64,000 nucleotides of DNA from Serripes groenlandicus (GCA_031761405.1 JASEVX010000005.1:32475127-32539126), one strand, 5' to 3'; positions 33,700-44,479 are shown, counted from the stretch's first letter. Notes: generated by a model not told the origin, from the sequence alone. Numbers and translations: made by a program.

Positions 33700-34426
33700 A
33701 CAATAACCTTGACAATAACGGTGAAGTCTCAGACGAAATTGTTTGTCGAATGTCATGAGAAACATTTTCTACAGACTCGGCTTCTATACATATTATTTAC
33801 ATTTAACACTGATACGAACCGTTCTCCGTATCTTTTCCACGTAAACACGCAAATTAAGCCGGCGGTCTTTCGGAAAACAAAAATGACCGACACTGGTTCT
33901 TTAAACATAACAGAAACGTATTACAAACAGTGTGATAAAGATTAGGTAGAAAATCTGTGTAATCCGCTAAAGAAATTAGTCTTTGATCACCATTGTCATT
34001 TTTTTCACAAAATAAAGAAAACAATGTGATCAAAACCCATTCAAAGTCGGGAGTTTTGCTCCAGATTTGCCGCTTTGAAAAGATACGGGACAATATGCGG
34101 ATTAAGCTTATATTAATCCTCGCCTTTAGATCACAGTTATTTTTTCTTGACTGCATCTTGATACTTATTGTGTTGTTGTTATTATCCCACATTTGGAATG
34201 AAAATAAATAATAAACTTTTCACATCGTTGTGTTTAAGAAGAGAACACGAGATTTCCTTGTGTGTTATAGAGGATGCTGTTACTTCATTCATATCATGCA
34301 AATCTGACCTTATATATGACATGTCAGTCTTTTACTCATGTTCATGTGTATGGCCATCTCCGTTTTCTCTCGATGTAATCATCCGCTTTTCCCACGTTAG
34401 TAATACTTTAAAGAGTAAACAAATAT
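33700..34426. other. No gene or element recognised
   Basis: Several overlapping short ORFs on both strands (up to 112 codons) without known motifs. Confidence 0.4.
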
Positions 34427-34669
34427 GAGCCATCCCACGAGAAAACAAACGTTATGGTCTCTGCGTAATGTATCGACTCATATCATGCTAATCCGGGTCT
34501 ACACATTCCGTCTCAGGTGGATAGAGGTATAGAGTAATGATTCCTGAAACAGAAAATCCATAGCAGGCGAAAGGTATCTGTCCGTGTTAGCCCGCGCGGT
34601 ATGCTTAGGCTGATCCGGGTCGATATTTTACGCAGAGTCCACAATGTTGGTTTTCTCGCGGAACTGCTC
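34427..34669 (+). mobile_element. P3 element
   Basis: gagccatcccacgagaaaac to ctcgcggaactgctc. Flanking 4-bp repeat atat. Confidence 0.85.
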
Positions 34670-34862
34670 ATATAGTTATTTGCTTAAAAAAAGGTTCATC
34701 ATTGAAACTGTCTGTGTGAAATATTAAAACTAAATGAACCTCGCTCCGTGATAAGAAATCAACGGTTTCAATGTTGTTGTACATTTTAACAATTTAATAA
34801 TGAGATAATATTAACAACATGTATACCTATTTTAATATGGGAAAAGACCAGCCTATCAGCTA

Positions 34863-35075
34863 TTAACTCTTTCAGCGCCGAATTGTTAAAAGTAGACTCT
34901 TCCATGTTCAAAATCGGGTGCGTCCATTTCTCATGTAATAAAAGTTTGAACTATTTTGATACATAAAAGGCAAACAATGCTGATTTCAGGTGAGACAGCT
35001 CGTTACGAGCTGACTCGCCTGAATCAGTATTGTTTGCAAAAACCTCAATATTGCCTTTGGCGCTGAAAGAGTTAA
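34863..35075 (-). mobile_element. P2 palindromic TTAA element
   Basis: TTAACTCTTTCAGCGCCGA at the left and ttggcgctgaaagagttaa at the right. TTAA duplication. Hairpin gacagctcgttacgagctga. Further copies at 48247 and 56765. Confidence 0.88.
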
Positions 35076-35327
35076 ATCACAATAGTATAAGAAATTCAAG
35101 AAGGAAAATAAATGCTGAAGTAAGTACAGAAATGCAATAAGCCAGGTGGCAAGTTAGCTCTTCGAAGGCAGCATTATTTTGATAACGTTTCAAGTTTTTG
35201 TTAGCTTTAGCCGGTTATTTTCATTTCATTATGGTTTTTATAGGTAATTGCATTCGGCGTTTTTGTATTTAAGAAACTCAAGAAATCTTTGCATGTGCTT
35301 CCTTCGCACAATGTTTTAATCATCGCA

Positions 35328-35558
35328 TTCACCCTTTCCCACATATAGACGCTTTCTGACGCCTTTGTGGAGCAGACGACATTGTGACCTTGAGCGAAAA
35401 TATTGTGACGAAATTGCTCAAAACGAGCAATTTCTACTTTGCCACAATATTTTCAACTTAATCCAGTAATATCTCAATTTATGGTGATTTTCCGTGTTTT
35501 CACTTAGATGTTTGCAAAGTCGTCTGCTACAGATGTGTTGTATGTAGGAAGGGGTTTA
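35328..35558 (-). mobile_element. P1 MITE
   Basis: caccctttcccacatatagac, perfect hairpin aaattgctcaaaacgagcaat, right cgtctgctacagatgtgttg and gtaggaaggggtttac. The last TTAA is degraded. Confidence 0.8.
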
Positions 35559-36283
35559 CGTATTATTTGAATTATTATAATGGCATATCGAACAATTGAC
35601 TGAATTGAGTTTTATTTTGGCACGTTTTACGCGACACTTCTTACCTCATCCTCATTAATTACGGAAAACGAACATTTTATTCCTTTGTGAGTCTTGAACT
35701 AAGCCAGAAAGTGTTACATCATTGTTCATTATCTCATACTATTTGTGTTATTACATCATATACCGTTCCTATATAGAAAGAAATGTGAAAGAAGATATGG
35801 GATGCTAAATTAAACTGGGAAAATAAGCTCTACGGCTTACACGACAATCTTGTTTATAGCTGATTTCTACTCTACAATCATAGTCTGAATTGAAACTACT
35901 AAACATTAGGATATTTATACATGTACATGTTATGAGGAGCAATCTCACTATATCAGGGAAGAAAGAATATCTAAATTATTGTCAAGAATTAACACCAAAT
36001 ATCTATTTATTGTATTTGTACTGTCGGCCTAGTTGATCCCTACGTCAATAAAAGATAGCCGTGTCAGGGTTTTATTAAGGGATTTATTTTAATTGTGTTA
36101 TTTTTCCACAAAAACGGGATTTCTTCAATCGGATATGACGCAATATTAATCCTTGTTGATAGTACACAGACAATGGAAAGGTAATGCAGCTACCCACTAA
36201 TACACGGAGGTATAACCGTTTTCCGGCTGAATACGTCAAATTGGTTTCATCCTTCATGGAAACTTTAGAAATGGAATAAAATT
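35559..36283. other. No gene or element recognised
   Basis: AT-rich; nothing identified. Confidence 0.4.
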
Positions 36284-36516
36284 GAGACGTCCCGCGAGAA
36301 AACCAACATAATGGCATCTGCGTAATGTATCGACCAAGATCAGCCTGCACAGTCCGCGCAGACTGATACGGGCAGAGACATTCCGTCTCAGTGGGATAGA
36401 GGTATAGATTAATCCACAGGAGGCGTAAAGTGTACGCCCGGCTTAGCCTGCGCGGAATGCTTTTACTTATCCGGGTCGATGCTTTACGCACTGTTGGTTT
36501 TCTCACGGGACAGCTC
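36284..36516 (+). mobile_element. P3 element
   Basis: gagacgtcccgcgagaaaac to ttctcacgggacagctc. Flanks share aaatt. Confidence 0.82.
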
Positions 36517-37059
36517 AAATTATTTTCCCTCTTCAGTCTTCAGCATTATGCCAAAATCTCCTAAAATCTCCCAGAAAAGTTAACGGTACACAGTTTTAAC
36601 ACCTCTGCAAGAGTCGTTTACTGTCGTGAATATGACCCCTATTTCAGTGAAAGCCCTGTTGAAATGTTATCACATGACCAGTGAACCAACCCATCACTTT
36701 ATAAAAAGTTGTCAAATATTTGTTATATTAATTTGAACAAGGTTTCATATAAGAATACAACTTGCCAGTGTGTATCACTCATCGCTGCCTATCTTATTTC
36801 ATATTGGACAAAACTACACAGCAATGATACAAATAGATATATAACACAAAGTTTTAATAACTTAACTAATTCAATGCATGTCCTGAGAACACAGGAACTT
36901 AGGAAATGAAGTGTCTTATCAGTCCACAGTCATATACCGGTCAGAAAAACATATTGGCAATTTAATCACTCTATCAAGTATTATGACCCATGGGTAATTG
37001 ATGCTGGTTTAATGGCCTAAAAGCTAACTGTTTATCTTCTGGCATAATGTTGAAGACTG
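36517..37059. other. No gene or element recognised
   Basis: Nothing identified. Confidence 0.4.
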
Positions 37060-37205
37060 TCTTTGGCGTTTAGAATTTGCGGGCATTACGACTGACTCGC
37101 TGATGTCAGGATAGATGAACCAGTAGTACTCGTAGCTTATCCCGAAAACGTCGTGATATGACAGAAATAATGTTGAAAGAGGCGTAAAACGCATAAGAAA
37201 GAAAT
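37060..37205 (+). mobile_element. SINE-A body and tail
   Basis: cattacgactgactcgctgatgtcagga and tgatatgacagaaataatgttgaa...ggcgtaaaacg. The head is missing. Confidence 0.65.
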
Positions 37206-37291
37206 TCATCATTTTGGAAAGACCCTGCTCGAATATAAGTATAGTTTTTTATAGGGATTGAAAATTGCGGCGAGAGCATCATAGGCCAATG

Positions 37292-37654
37292 TTTACGGAA
37301 TTCCATTAGGGCCATCGCCTATGAATGAAATAATCTGAAACGCGAAAACACGAAATCACGAAAGTACGATGACGAAAACGCGAAAACACGATGAGTACGA
37401 TGACGAAAACACGAAATCTCGAAAGTACGATGACGAAAACGCGAAACTACGATGATAAAAACGCGAAAGTACGATGACGAAAACACGATGATGAAAATGC
37501 GATACAATTTCGCCTTTTCATCATCGTACTTTCGCGTTTTCGTCATCGTAGTTTCGAGTTTTCGCGTTTTCGTCATCGTACTTTCGTGATTTCGTGTTTT
37601 CGCGTTTCAGATTATTTCATTCATAGGCGATGGCCCTAACGGAATTCCGTAAAT
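37292..37654. mobile_element. P7 long foldback element, MULE-like
   Basis: Arms starting tagggccatcgcctatgaat are near-perfect inverted repeats for roughly 90-100 bp on each side (left from about 37306, right to about 37639). The inner parts are degenerate repeats of acgaaaacgcgaaagtacgatg-like words on the left and their complement on the right. acggaattcc occurs just outside both ends (37294-37303 and 37640-37649), as a possible 10-bp target duplication. Long TIRs with internal repeats and 9-11-bp duplications recall foldback Mutator-like elements. No transposase. Confidence 0.75.
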
Positions 37655-38215
37655 GTTAGATTACCCTTACCCCGGTCGTAGGCTAGGTTGAAACGAAGTG
37701 AAATTATGGCGGGTTTTGGTAAACGGTGACCATAAAAGTTTGATGATCAAACGCGTTTACCTAAATACCAAAGTTCATGATTTTTGTTCTTACCCAAGAT
37801 GTTTATTACATACATTCATTTGAACGTATTGACATTTTGCCGACGCTGGATTGATATGCCATTAGAAGAATCTTTCAAATAAATCAAATAAATTAAGAAT
37901 TTTGAATCAGACGAAGAAAAAAAAAATCATTCATAAAAAAGGGGTTGTTGAGTCACTAAGTATTAGGTATTTCCCCTTTTCCCATAACGTTTTAATATTC
38001 GCGAAGAATAGGGATTAGACATCCATCCAGTTTCATAAGTCTAGTAGGGAATGGATAGACGATATTTTCTTTCAATATTTAGACAAAGCTGTGATAGAGT
38101 TGACGTAATATTAATCTAGTTACTATACAACATTGCGTCAAGGGTCTTTGGTTCTAGTTAGACGCTCCTTGTCCGATGATTTAACGTAAACCGTAATTGT
38201 TATAACATTCCAACC
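37655..38215. other. No gene or element recognised
   Basis: Nothing identified. Confidence 0.4.
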
Positions 38216-38227
38216 TCCCTTTTCCCC

Positions 38228-38262
<35 letters not shown>

Positions 38263-38472
38263 GCTTCTTGACGCCTCTGCAGCTGACGACGTTTTGACAG
38301 CATTTTGACAAAAGAAGAAATCGTTCGTATTAAACAATTTCACCTTTTGACACAATGTTTTCAACTCTGTTTAAATCTTAAACTCTCATTAATGGGAGAA
38401 TTTTTACATTTTGGCCAATATGTTTTAAAAATCCTCTGTTGCCGATGTATCGTATGTTGGAAAATTGAGGTA
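38216..38472 (-). mobile_element. P1 MITE containing a microsatellite
   Basis: cttttcccccac then (AT)15, then acgcttcttgacgcctctgc, cagctgacgacgttttgac, and the hairpin aaatcgttcgtattaaacaatt. The right end is degraded. Confidence 0.75.
38231..38260. repeat. (AT)15 microsatellite
   Basis: Lies where other P1 copies have cacatatagacgc, so it grew from the catata motif in the terminus. Confidence 0.95.
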
Positions 38473-38756
38473 ACAGTTTATCATAGTGACAAGTGACGTT
38501 TACAGCTTTTTTCTCAGAATATGTTATTTGATACATGTAGAATTTATGTATTAACACGTCCGTCATTAGTTCGACATTGGTGCCAAAACCTGTTTTAACA
38601 TTCTTTAACGAGCGTATATCTTATCTTTGTAAATAATGTCGGATAATATCTCTACATGTATTTCAATTTCAAGCAATTTGTAGAGCAAGCAAGAATCATC
38701 TGCTTATCAGTCACTGTCAATCTGATCACGGTAGATGTGTTTCCTTTTGTTTTAGG

Positions 38757-39076
38757 CCGAGCCCCGGTAGCTCAGTCGGTAGCGACGCGGGCTGGTCAAT
38801 CCAGGGTTGTTAGTTCGAATCCCGGCGAGTTCGAATCCCGGCTCGGCCAACTTTCTTTCTGACGATTGACAAAGGTCAATGCGTCGATGCGTCATTCGTC
38901 TTCCATCAATGGGCTAAGTCTATGTGGAAAAGCAGCCAGTTGCTTGGGAGATTGTTGTGTGTGGAAGTACTGGTGTGAGAAAACCAGGAAATGCTATGAG
39001 TAGGTGAACTGGCCGCCGTGGATATAACTGAGAAATTGTTAAATACGGCGTTAAACCCCAATCAATCAATCAATCC
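38757..39076 (+). mobile_element. SINE-B, full length, with duplicated B box
   Basis: The head gccccggtagctcagtcggt has a good A box. The B box occurs twice: tagttcgaatcccggc and gagttcgaatcccggct, 17 bp apart, within 38811-38846. The body has cagccagttgcttgggagat and gtgtgagaaaaccaggaaat. The tail ends aatacggcgttaaacccc plus (atca)n. A cellular tRNA gene would not have this extra T-arm copy or the attached body, so this is a SINE. Confidence 0.9.
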
Positions 39077-39101
39077 TTTTGTTTTGAATTATTTTTAATT
39101 C

Positions 39102-39301
39102 NNNNNNNNNNNNNNNNNNNNNNNNNNNNNNNNNNNNNNNNNNNNNNNNNNNNNNNNNNNNNNNNNNNNNNNNNNNNNNNNNNNNNNNNNNNNNNNNNNN
39201 NNNNNNNNNNNNNNNNNNNNNNNNNNNNNNNNNNNNNNNNNNNNNNNNNNNNNNNNNNNNNNNNNNNNNNNNNNNNNNNNNNNNNNNNNNNNNNNNNNNN
39301 N
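39102..39301. other. Assembly gap (200 N)
   Basis: Exactly 200 unknown bases, a placeholder length, starting 25 bp after the SINE-B (atca)n tail. The true length is unknown. Confidence 0.99.
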
Positions 39302-39617
39302 AACACACCGCGTACTGAGAGTATAAAGCAGATTGTTGGATTATCGTCTATTTTAGTATGATAGTGAGCATTTTGAAGTTTAAGTTTTCCCTCATACAAA
39401 CGACAATTCACTATATACAGACAACTTGAGGATAACACGAAGAACCAAATTATACTTTGCCTGGACGTTTACAAGTCTATATAATGAGCTTTTTTTTAAA
39501 AGAAAAAAAACAACATAACCCAATGGCTCCCGGTTTCAAGCAGTAATATGTAGAAAATTCGATAGTCAGATTCAAAATCAGATATCTGGCTATTAGTCAA
39601 TGTCTGTATCAAACTGT

Positions 39618-39862
39618 TTAAACCATTTTCCCTTCAACTTACAACAAGTATGAGGCAGTCGACTTTGACTCATTAAATTCATAAGCCGGGACACTCTCTA
39701 AAACAGGAAATAACTATTAATTTATTTTTAAATAAAATTGAAAACATTGTGGCAAAAAGGAGAATCCTACATTCTGAGCAATTTCTCCTTTTGTCGCAAT
39801 GTTTTCAAATATCGTCTGCTGCAGAGGCGTCAAGAAACCATCTTTATTCGGGAAAGGGCTAA
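39618..39862 (+). mobile_element. P1 MITE
   Basis: TTAAACCATTTTCCC start, aacattgtggcaaaaagg, right arm tcgtctgctgcagaggcgtc, end gggaaagggctaa. Confidence 0.8.
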
Positions 39863-40550
39863 TTCATTCGAAAGATATTTACAAGCAAGTTATAACATAT
39901 CACAAACGACGATAGTTTGTAAAGCTTAATAACCGTCAGTGTAAAATAGAGTTTCGCTATCGATCACGCTTTTCGACAAAAACATGTTCTCACTTGTCGA
40001 AAAAGTAAAATCACTGCCATGAATGAATTCGTTAGGGTTTATTGTAGTGTTTCTTTCGAGTTATCTCCTTGGCCCGCAAAACCTTTGTATCAAATAACGA
40101 TATGTTAAATATTATATGTCTCTGTTCAAATAAGTCATTTTTTGCATAAACCTTGAAATTTCGGCACGTCATTTCAGAATATATGTACATAATTAAGAGT
40201 TAACATAATTTAACAAGGTTTTCAGCATTTAAAATGTAGAAATACTGATGAAATGTAGAAACACTGCGAAATTGTCAATAATTTATGGTGACCTACTTTC
40301 ATACGATTTAGGGTGGTGGCCTTTATAAAATTCATGAAAAATCAAATGATTATGAAAAGGATAAATATTGCCAACTATGTTTTCAAATAGCCTAATCTTA
40401 CAAACATGTATGGGCAAAGACAAAAGTATGCAAATTCTATTTTTCCGCGATTTTTTTCTCAGGCGGTACGGAAATGCAAGTCTGTGCATTGATTGAGTTG
40501 CCGCAGGCTAGAAATAAAACACGCCGAGGTCAGGAAATCGTACATAATTG
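39863..40550. other. No element recognised; upstream of the CDKN1-like gene
   Basis: AT-rich, no repeat family. It could hold distal regulatory sequence for the gene that starts at about 40.65 kb. Confidence 0.4.
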
Positions 40551-40556
40551 TTTCAA

Positions 40557-40629
40557 CCAATCAGCGAGCGTCTACCTGTTGCCGTACATAAGGCCCCGCC
40601 CCTTATACACGCCCTATTACTATATTATA
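40557..40629 (+). promoter_or_regulatory. CCAAT/GC-box/TATA-like promoter of the CDKN1-like gene
   Basis: CCAATCAGCG (40557-40566) is a textbook NF-Y site. GGCCCCGCCCC (40592-40602) is a GC box. TATATTATA (40620-40629) is TATA-like. Order and spacing fit an RNA polymerase II promoter with transcription starting at about 40650. NF-Y and Sp1-type sites are well known in mammalian p21 and p27 promoters; equivalence here is inferred. Confidence 0.7.
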
Positions 40630-40665
40630 CCCAGCTGCTCTGAAATAGACAGTACACATTCTCTC

Positions 40666-40692
40666 ATGAATGATCGTGATAACATACGTTGA
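40666..40692 (+). other. Possible upstream ORF in the 5' leader
   Basis: ATG AAT GAT CGT GAT AAC ATA CGT TGA, an 8-codon ORF ahead of the main start. A second upstream ATG at 40715 is in poorer context (cctATGc-type) and is out of frame with the CDI domain. Confidence 0.35.
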
Positions 40693-40749
40693 GTTGCAAT
40701 TTAAATCTATAGTTATGCCTGTACAATTCTGCTCGGATTTTCTAGAAAG

Positions 40750-41212
40750 ATGGGAAGAAAGAGTAAAGTTGTAGAAATCTGTTGGTTCGCCAAATCATGA
40801 GGATTTAAGAAAAGATTTGGATAACCAGTTGAAAGAAATAACGACTTTGAGCACGATTCACATGAAGAAAACGTGGAACTTTGATCCTGAAATGGATTCT
40901 GGACTTATTGATGGACGTATGAGTGGAGTTTATTAAAATCGGAGGATTATGTTCCAGAGTGCTATAAAAAAGCCTACAGGCCTACTAAATTCAGGTCTGC
41001 CATGAGAATATACGGAGAGATCCACTAGTCATTTGGAGACTCCACCAAACAGTCCGATATTCCCAAAGTCATGTTGCAGTGCTCGCCCAGATTACAAGGC
41101 TCCGAATGAGCACAGGAGGACCAATTTGTAGAAGACATGGAAAATCTTCGAAGGGAAAACGAAACCACTCAGAAAACAGAGTTGTGTCTGTAAGACAGAC
41201 CAAGAATAGGAG
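40750..41212 (+). CDS. cdkn1: CDKN1 (p21/p27/Dacapo) family CDK inhibitor, exon 1, frame interrupted
   Basis: Homologue of the Cip/Kip inhibitors, nuclear proteins that bind cyclin-CDK complexes and block the cell cycle. Across frames the sequence shows CRNLFG (cyclin-binding RxLFG, 40770-40786), PNHEDLRKDLDNQL, the CDK-binding core KTWNFDPEM (from 40870), DGR|YEW and EDYVPECYKKAYRP (to 40983), in the family order. A TPPNSP proline-directed site follows (41039-41056), then a basic stretch and RQTK at the end. Start chosen at 40750: agaaagATGg has A at -3 and G at +4. Frame breaks: one base missing before TGT AGA (about 40769), one at 40783/40784, one at 40918/40919, a stop at 41026-41028, at least one shift near 41110, and one extra A near 41205. 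The first three are each repaired by one added T. Exon ends AG|GTAAGA, a strong donor. Expected length is about 186 residues; human p27 has 198. Homology is near certain; whether it works is not. Confidence 0.88.
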
Positions 41213-42842
41213 GTAAGAAGAACTATATTTTACTACGAAATCTTTAATTTATTAAATAACGAACATTTAACTTTTCTGTCGTTGCCCGATTTAAACCACA
41301 TTTGTAACGTTCTTCAACTTCAGATTGGATTTTTAATGAAAAAAGTTTTATAACACAAAAAGTACATTATTTTGTTGTTTGCCTTTATTATTGTGATATT
41401 AAAACAAGATTACGCACGATTTTATGAAACACACGTAATTGTTATGCGAAATGTTGGGTGTATATTTCTGCGGGTCATTACTACATGTTACACCATGTTT
41501 TGAATATGGGATGATACGAAGATGCATGACTCACACACCGTGTGCGTGCGGATAAAAGTCGTAAACACACAATCACAAGATGAAGTAATACAGTTCTGCA
41601 TTTCCAGTGATTCGTTGTTGATATTATTTTAAACTATGCCGATCAGTTTTCACATTGGGAAGTTTGTTTACAAATTATTTGTGGCCAGATGGTTCCATTT
41701 TAAACCAGAGCTTAAACACAGTGCTTTAAAGGCGTTTTCTGAGTTAAGGTTGATTTTGATATCAAATCCATATTTCAACTGCAAGCGGTTTCAAAATGTC
41801 CATTTCAATCAATATGACTGGGATGTTACAACATCCTTTATTTACGTTAGTTTATAGCAACATCGAATGATTCCGCGGGTATTTAAATCCAACATGTTCG
41901 ATCTAGTAGATCAAATTTATGCGGGAAGTACGTTTGCTTTTGTTCATAACACCTTAAAGCGTTCTGATTGGGAACGTTGTCAAGTCTTGTTTCAACTTGT
42001 AAAGATTTGCGATTTTTATTTGTCTGTACAAATCCGATAGTTTCCCCCGCTCCATTCATAAATCGAACAAGATTGAACGCATTCATTATGACTTTGTTTA
42101 CGTTAAAGTTCTTTGTTGTGGTGAATCACGTTTGATAAATTATAAGTTTCTGCTTGTCTGAAATATGATTTCTTTCTTTAACAAGGTGTATCCAGTTCAT
42201 TTTGTTAACATGATAAATCGTAACTTTGAATTTTATTTGCACCTAATGCAATGCAGACGTTATTGCTACACATTTATATTTGATATTAACTTCGTTCACA
42301 ATTTAGGACTTTGAAATATTTTACCAATTTAATTTGGGTAATATCAACACTTCAGGATTTCCAAAACTTGTCTTTCTGACCTGAATTGCTGCTTCTCCAA
42401 TGTTAAGCAATTTATAATGTCAAGTTGTATGCAAGAAACGATTTTGGCTTACAACATTTCATATTGGTTCTTCTCTTTCCTTGCCAAGTTAATATCGACC
42501 TGACCTTTATACTGTATCCGATATCTTATTGTACAGACAAAGGAAATTTTTTCCTCGGAAAATCGATGACAAACACAATAAAAGTATTAATGCTAAAATG
42601 TATTATCTTGGCAGTCATTTAACATAGGGATAATTTAGTACAGAACTATCTGTAATAAATCCCTAGAATTTATTTTCTTAGTACCAGCTGGTTTGCGTAA
42701 TTGAATGTCGCAGACCTTATGTCAAACAAATAAATTGTCAAGAATTTCACGATGCATTATCGATGCATTTTCACATCTTCGAACAGTTTTACTGATATTA
42801 TTCACAACTGATAATTAACGTTACTATTTTATATATTTTTAG
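41213..42842 (+). other. Intron of the CDKN1-like gene
   Basis: 1630 bp from GTAAGA to a T-rich tract and AG (tatatatttttag at 42830-42842). AT-rich, no P1-P8 or SINE copy, unlike most of the window. The 73-codon ORF at 41636-41857 has no recognised motif. Presence of the intron rules out a processed retropseudogene. Confidence 0.8.
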
Positions 42843-42937
42843 ATTACATGAAAGTAAAGAAGCCTTCGCTTAAACGAAGGTTAGATGACCTGAGTGACGA
42901 TGTCGATGAACCCTCAGCCAAATCCCACAAACATTAA
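42843..42937 (+). CDS. cdkn1: CDKN1-like gene, exon 2: basic C-terminus and stop
   Basis: After the acceptor, AT completes a codon with the last G of exon 1 (GAT), then TAC ATG AAA GTA AAG AAG CCT. The reading YMKVKKPSLKRRLDDLSDD runs to TAA at 42935-42937, with a lysine/arginine-rich nuclear-localisation-like patch (KVKKPSLKRR). With exon 1's RQTK the joint reads like the p21 C-terminal PIP-box region (Q-x-x-I-x-x-Y then basic), provided one extra base at about 41205 is not real. It ends with an acidic, then His/Lys tail. The frame is clean across this exon. Confidence 0.78.
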
Positions 42938-43064
42938 AAGAATAGATTAGATCTATTATTTATTAAGTATTTATTGGTAAGTACCATATTTATGTTAAAA
43001 TTAGAACTTGTTTTAAAACAATTAAACCATCTTTATTTATATCTTGCGGTAATTGAAGTGACAA

Positions 43065-43070
43065 AATAAA
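43065..43070 (+). other. Candidate polyadenylation signal
   Basis: AATAAA 128 bp after the stop codon, a reasonable 3' end for the CDKN1-like transcript. Confidence 0.4.
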
Positions 43071-43252
43071 GTGCGAATCTATATTAGGTTCAGCTGGACC
43101 AATGGATAGAAAGCGTGACATTGAACGTAAATAACCTTCAGCCCCGAAACAAATACACGTCAACTTACATTTGTCATTTTCATTACTGTGGTTTGTAAAA
43201 AAGTAAACATTGTTCTGTAAAGCTGTTTTAATGTATGCCGACTTATTCTGAA

Positions 43253-43419
43253 CCATCTGCAGCAGGGACTATTCTACTTGTTAGTACGGAAATTGCTAAT
43301 TTTAAGCAATTTCTACTCGACTTTTACCACAATGTTTTCATCGCTCATTAAACAAGCATATATGCCTGAATGTTTTCTGTTTCGGCTGCTTCAAATTTGT
43401 TGTATGTGGGAAGGGTTAA
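43253..43419 (-). mobile_element. P1 MITE, left end truncated
   Basis: atctgcagcagggactattc, hairpin gaaattgctaattttaagcaattt, right ttgttgtatgtgggaagggttaa. Confidence 0.75.
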
Positions 43420-43619
43420 AATATACGGCCTTCATTTTCTGTTAGCTAGATGGTTTTGACGATTTGATAGCTTATATTTTGCTTTGACAAACGACTTCCT
43501 TTTCGATAAATGTTTTAACAAAATCTATTTAATAAATACAAACTTGGACAGCGGCCAACATTTGCGCATTCAGGAGAAAACTAGGTTAAGTTTTTCGGGC
43601 GTCTAGTATATTATCGTCG

Positions 43620-43860
43620 CTCGGTGTAGTAAAACTTTTGACAGATTTTTACACACGCTTCCTGGGCCCCGCGGAGCGCTATTTGCATATAGCTAGTGAC
43701 CCAGCGTGTGAAATTCGCCTAGATCGAGTGTGTGTGCTGCGATCACGTGATTCGTTGTCGAGGTTACTGGCGCGTAGCTTTTACAACGAGTATCTAAAAA
43801 TAGAATCGATTGCTATGTTCTCCACGTGGTGGATGCGTTGTCCCAGGGTGTAGTAAAGTA
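43620..43860 (+). promoter_or_regulatory. Possible promoter region
   Basis: GC-richer than its surroundings. It has an octamer ATTTGCATA (43681-43689), an E-box palindrome ATCACGTGAT (43742-43751) and CCACGTGG (43822-43829). No confident TATA box or downstream gene. Confidence 0.25.
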
Positions 43861-44242
43861 GTGAAGTTTTGTATATATTTGTAGCGTAAGAGCTACGATA
43901 TTGTGTTTTTGTTCGCCACACTCGATTGCTATACAAAACGAACGTGGGAAAATGCGATATCAAATTTGAACACTCTTTTGTGACTGCGTAACTAAAGAAA
44001 GGATAAAACATGATTACTCCCAACCTTTATCTGCAATCAAACACCCGGGGGTCAACGCAAAATATCACAGATTCGGCTCGATGTTTTCAGAAAATTTGAA
44101 TGATTCATACTGTAGTGGAAAGATTACAAAATAAAAAGATAATTTGCAACGTCATTTTGTAATTGGGACACAGTAATTGAACAATATTAAGAGATAAAAT
44201 TACCTGACAATGACTAATTATTTTTCTATTTTCTATTTTCAG

Positions 44243-44394
44243 CTTACCAAAGCAAAGTGCTATCCATTTTGGGTCCGACTGAACGGCTCTTGAAGATTCA
44301 GTGTCGAAAGCGCTCCAGTAAAATATACCTGTATATTTATCTCGCTGTCTCTCTCCACAATATGAAGAATGGTTCACATTATGAAAGACAATAG
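44243..44394 (+). CDS. Possible internal or terminal exon, unidentified
   Basis: A strong acceptor (ttttctattttctattttcag ending 44242) precedes a frame open from TAC at 44245 to TAG at 44392-44394 (YQSKVLSILGPTERLLKIQC...). The minus strand is also open here with a possible donor (TTTG|GTAAGC at about 44250). No family recognised on either strand; could be chance. Confidence 0.18.
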
Positions 44395-44479
44395 AATAAC
44401 TGTAGAAGTGTGGCACATTCTTTTCCATTGGGGAACAGCGAGTGTTCCAAATTTAATGATCTCAGCACGTGCAAAAGGA

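Noticed and set aside
33293..33706. 137-codon ORF
   Set aside because: Lies almost wholly in a P3 element and shares its peptide (TLRKVS-type words) with chance ORFs in other P3 copies.
36084..36518. 144-codon minus-strand ORF
   Set aside because: About half of it is P3 sequence. No motif in the rest.
38757..38850. Functional tRNA gene
   Set aside because: A second B box and an attached SINE body with an (atca)n tail make this a SINE head.
39066..39438. Minus-strand ORFs across 39066-39438
   Set aside because: They cross the 200-N gap and are artefacts of unknown bases.
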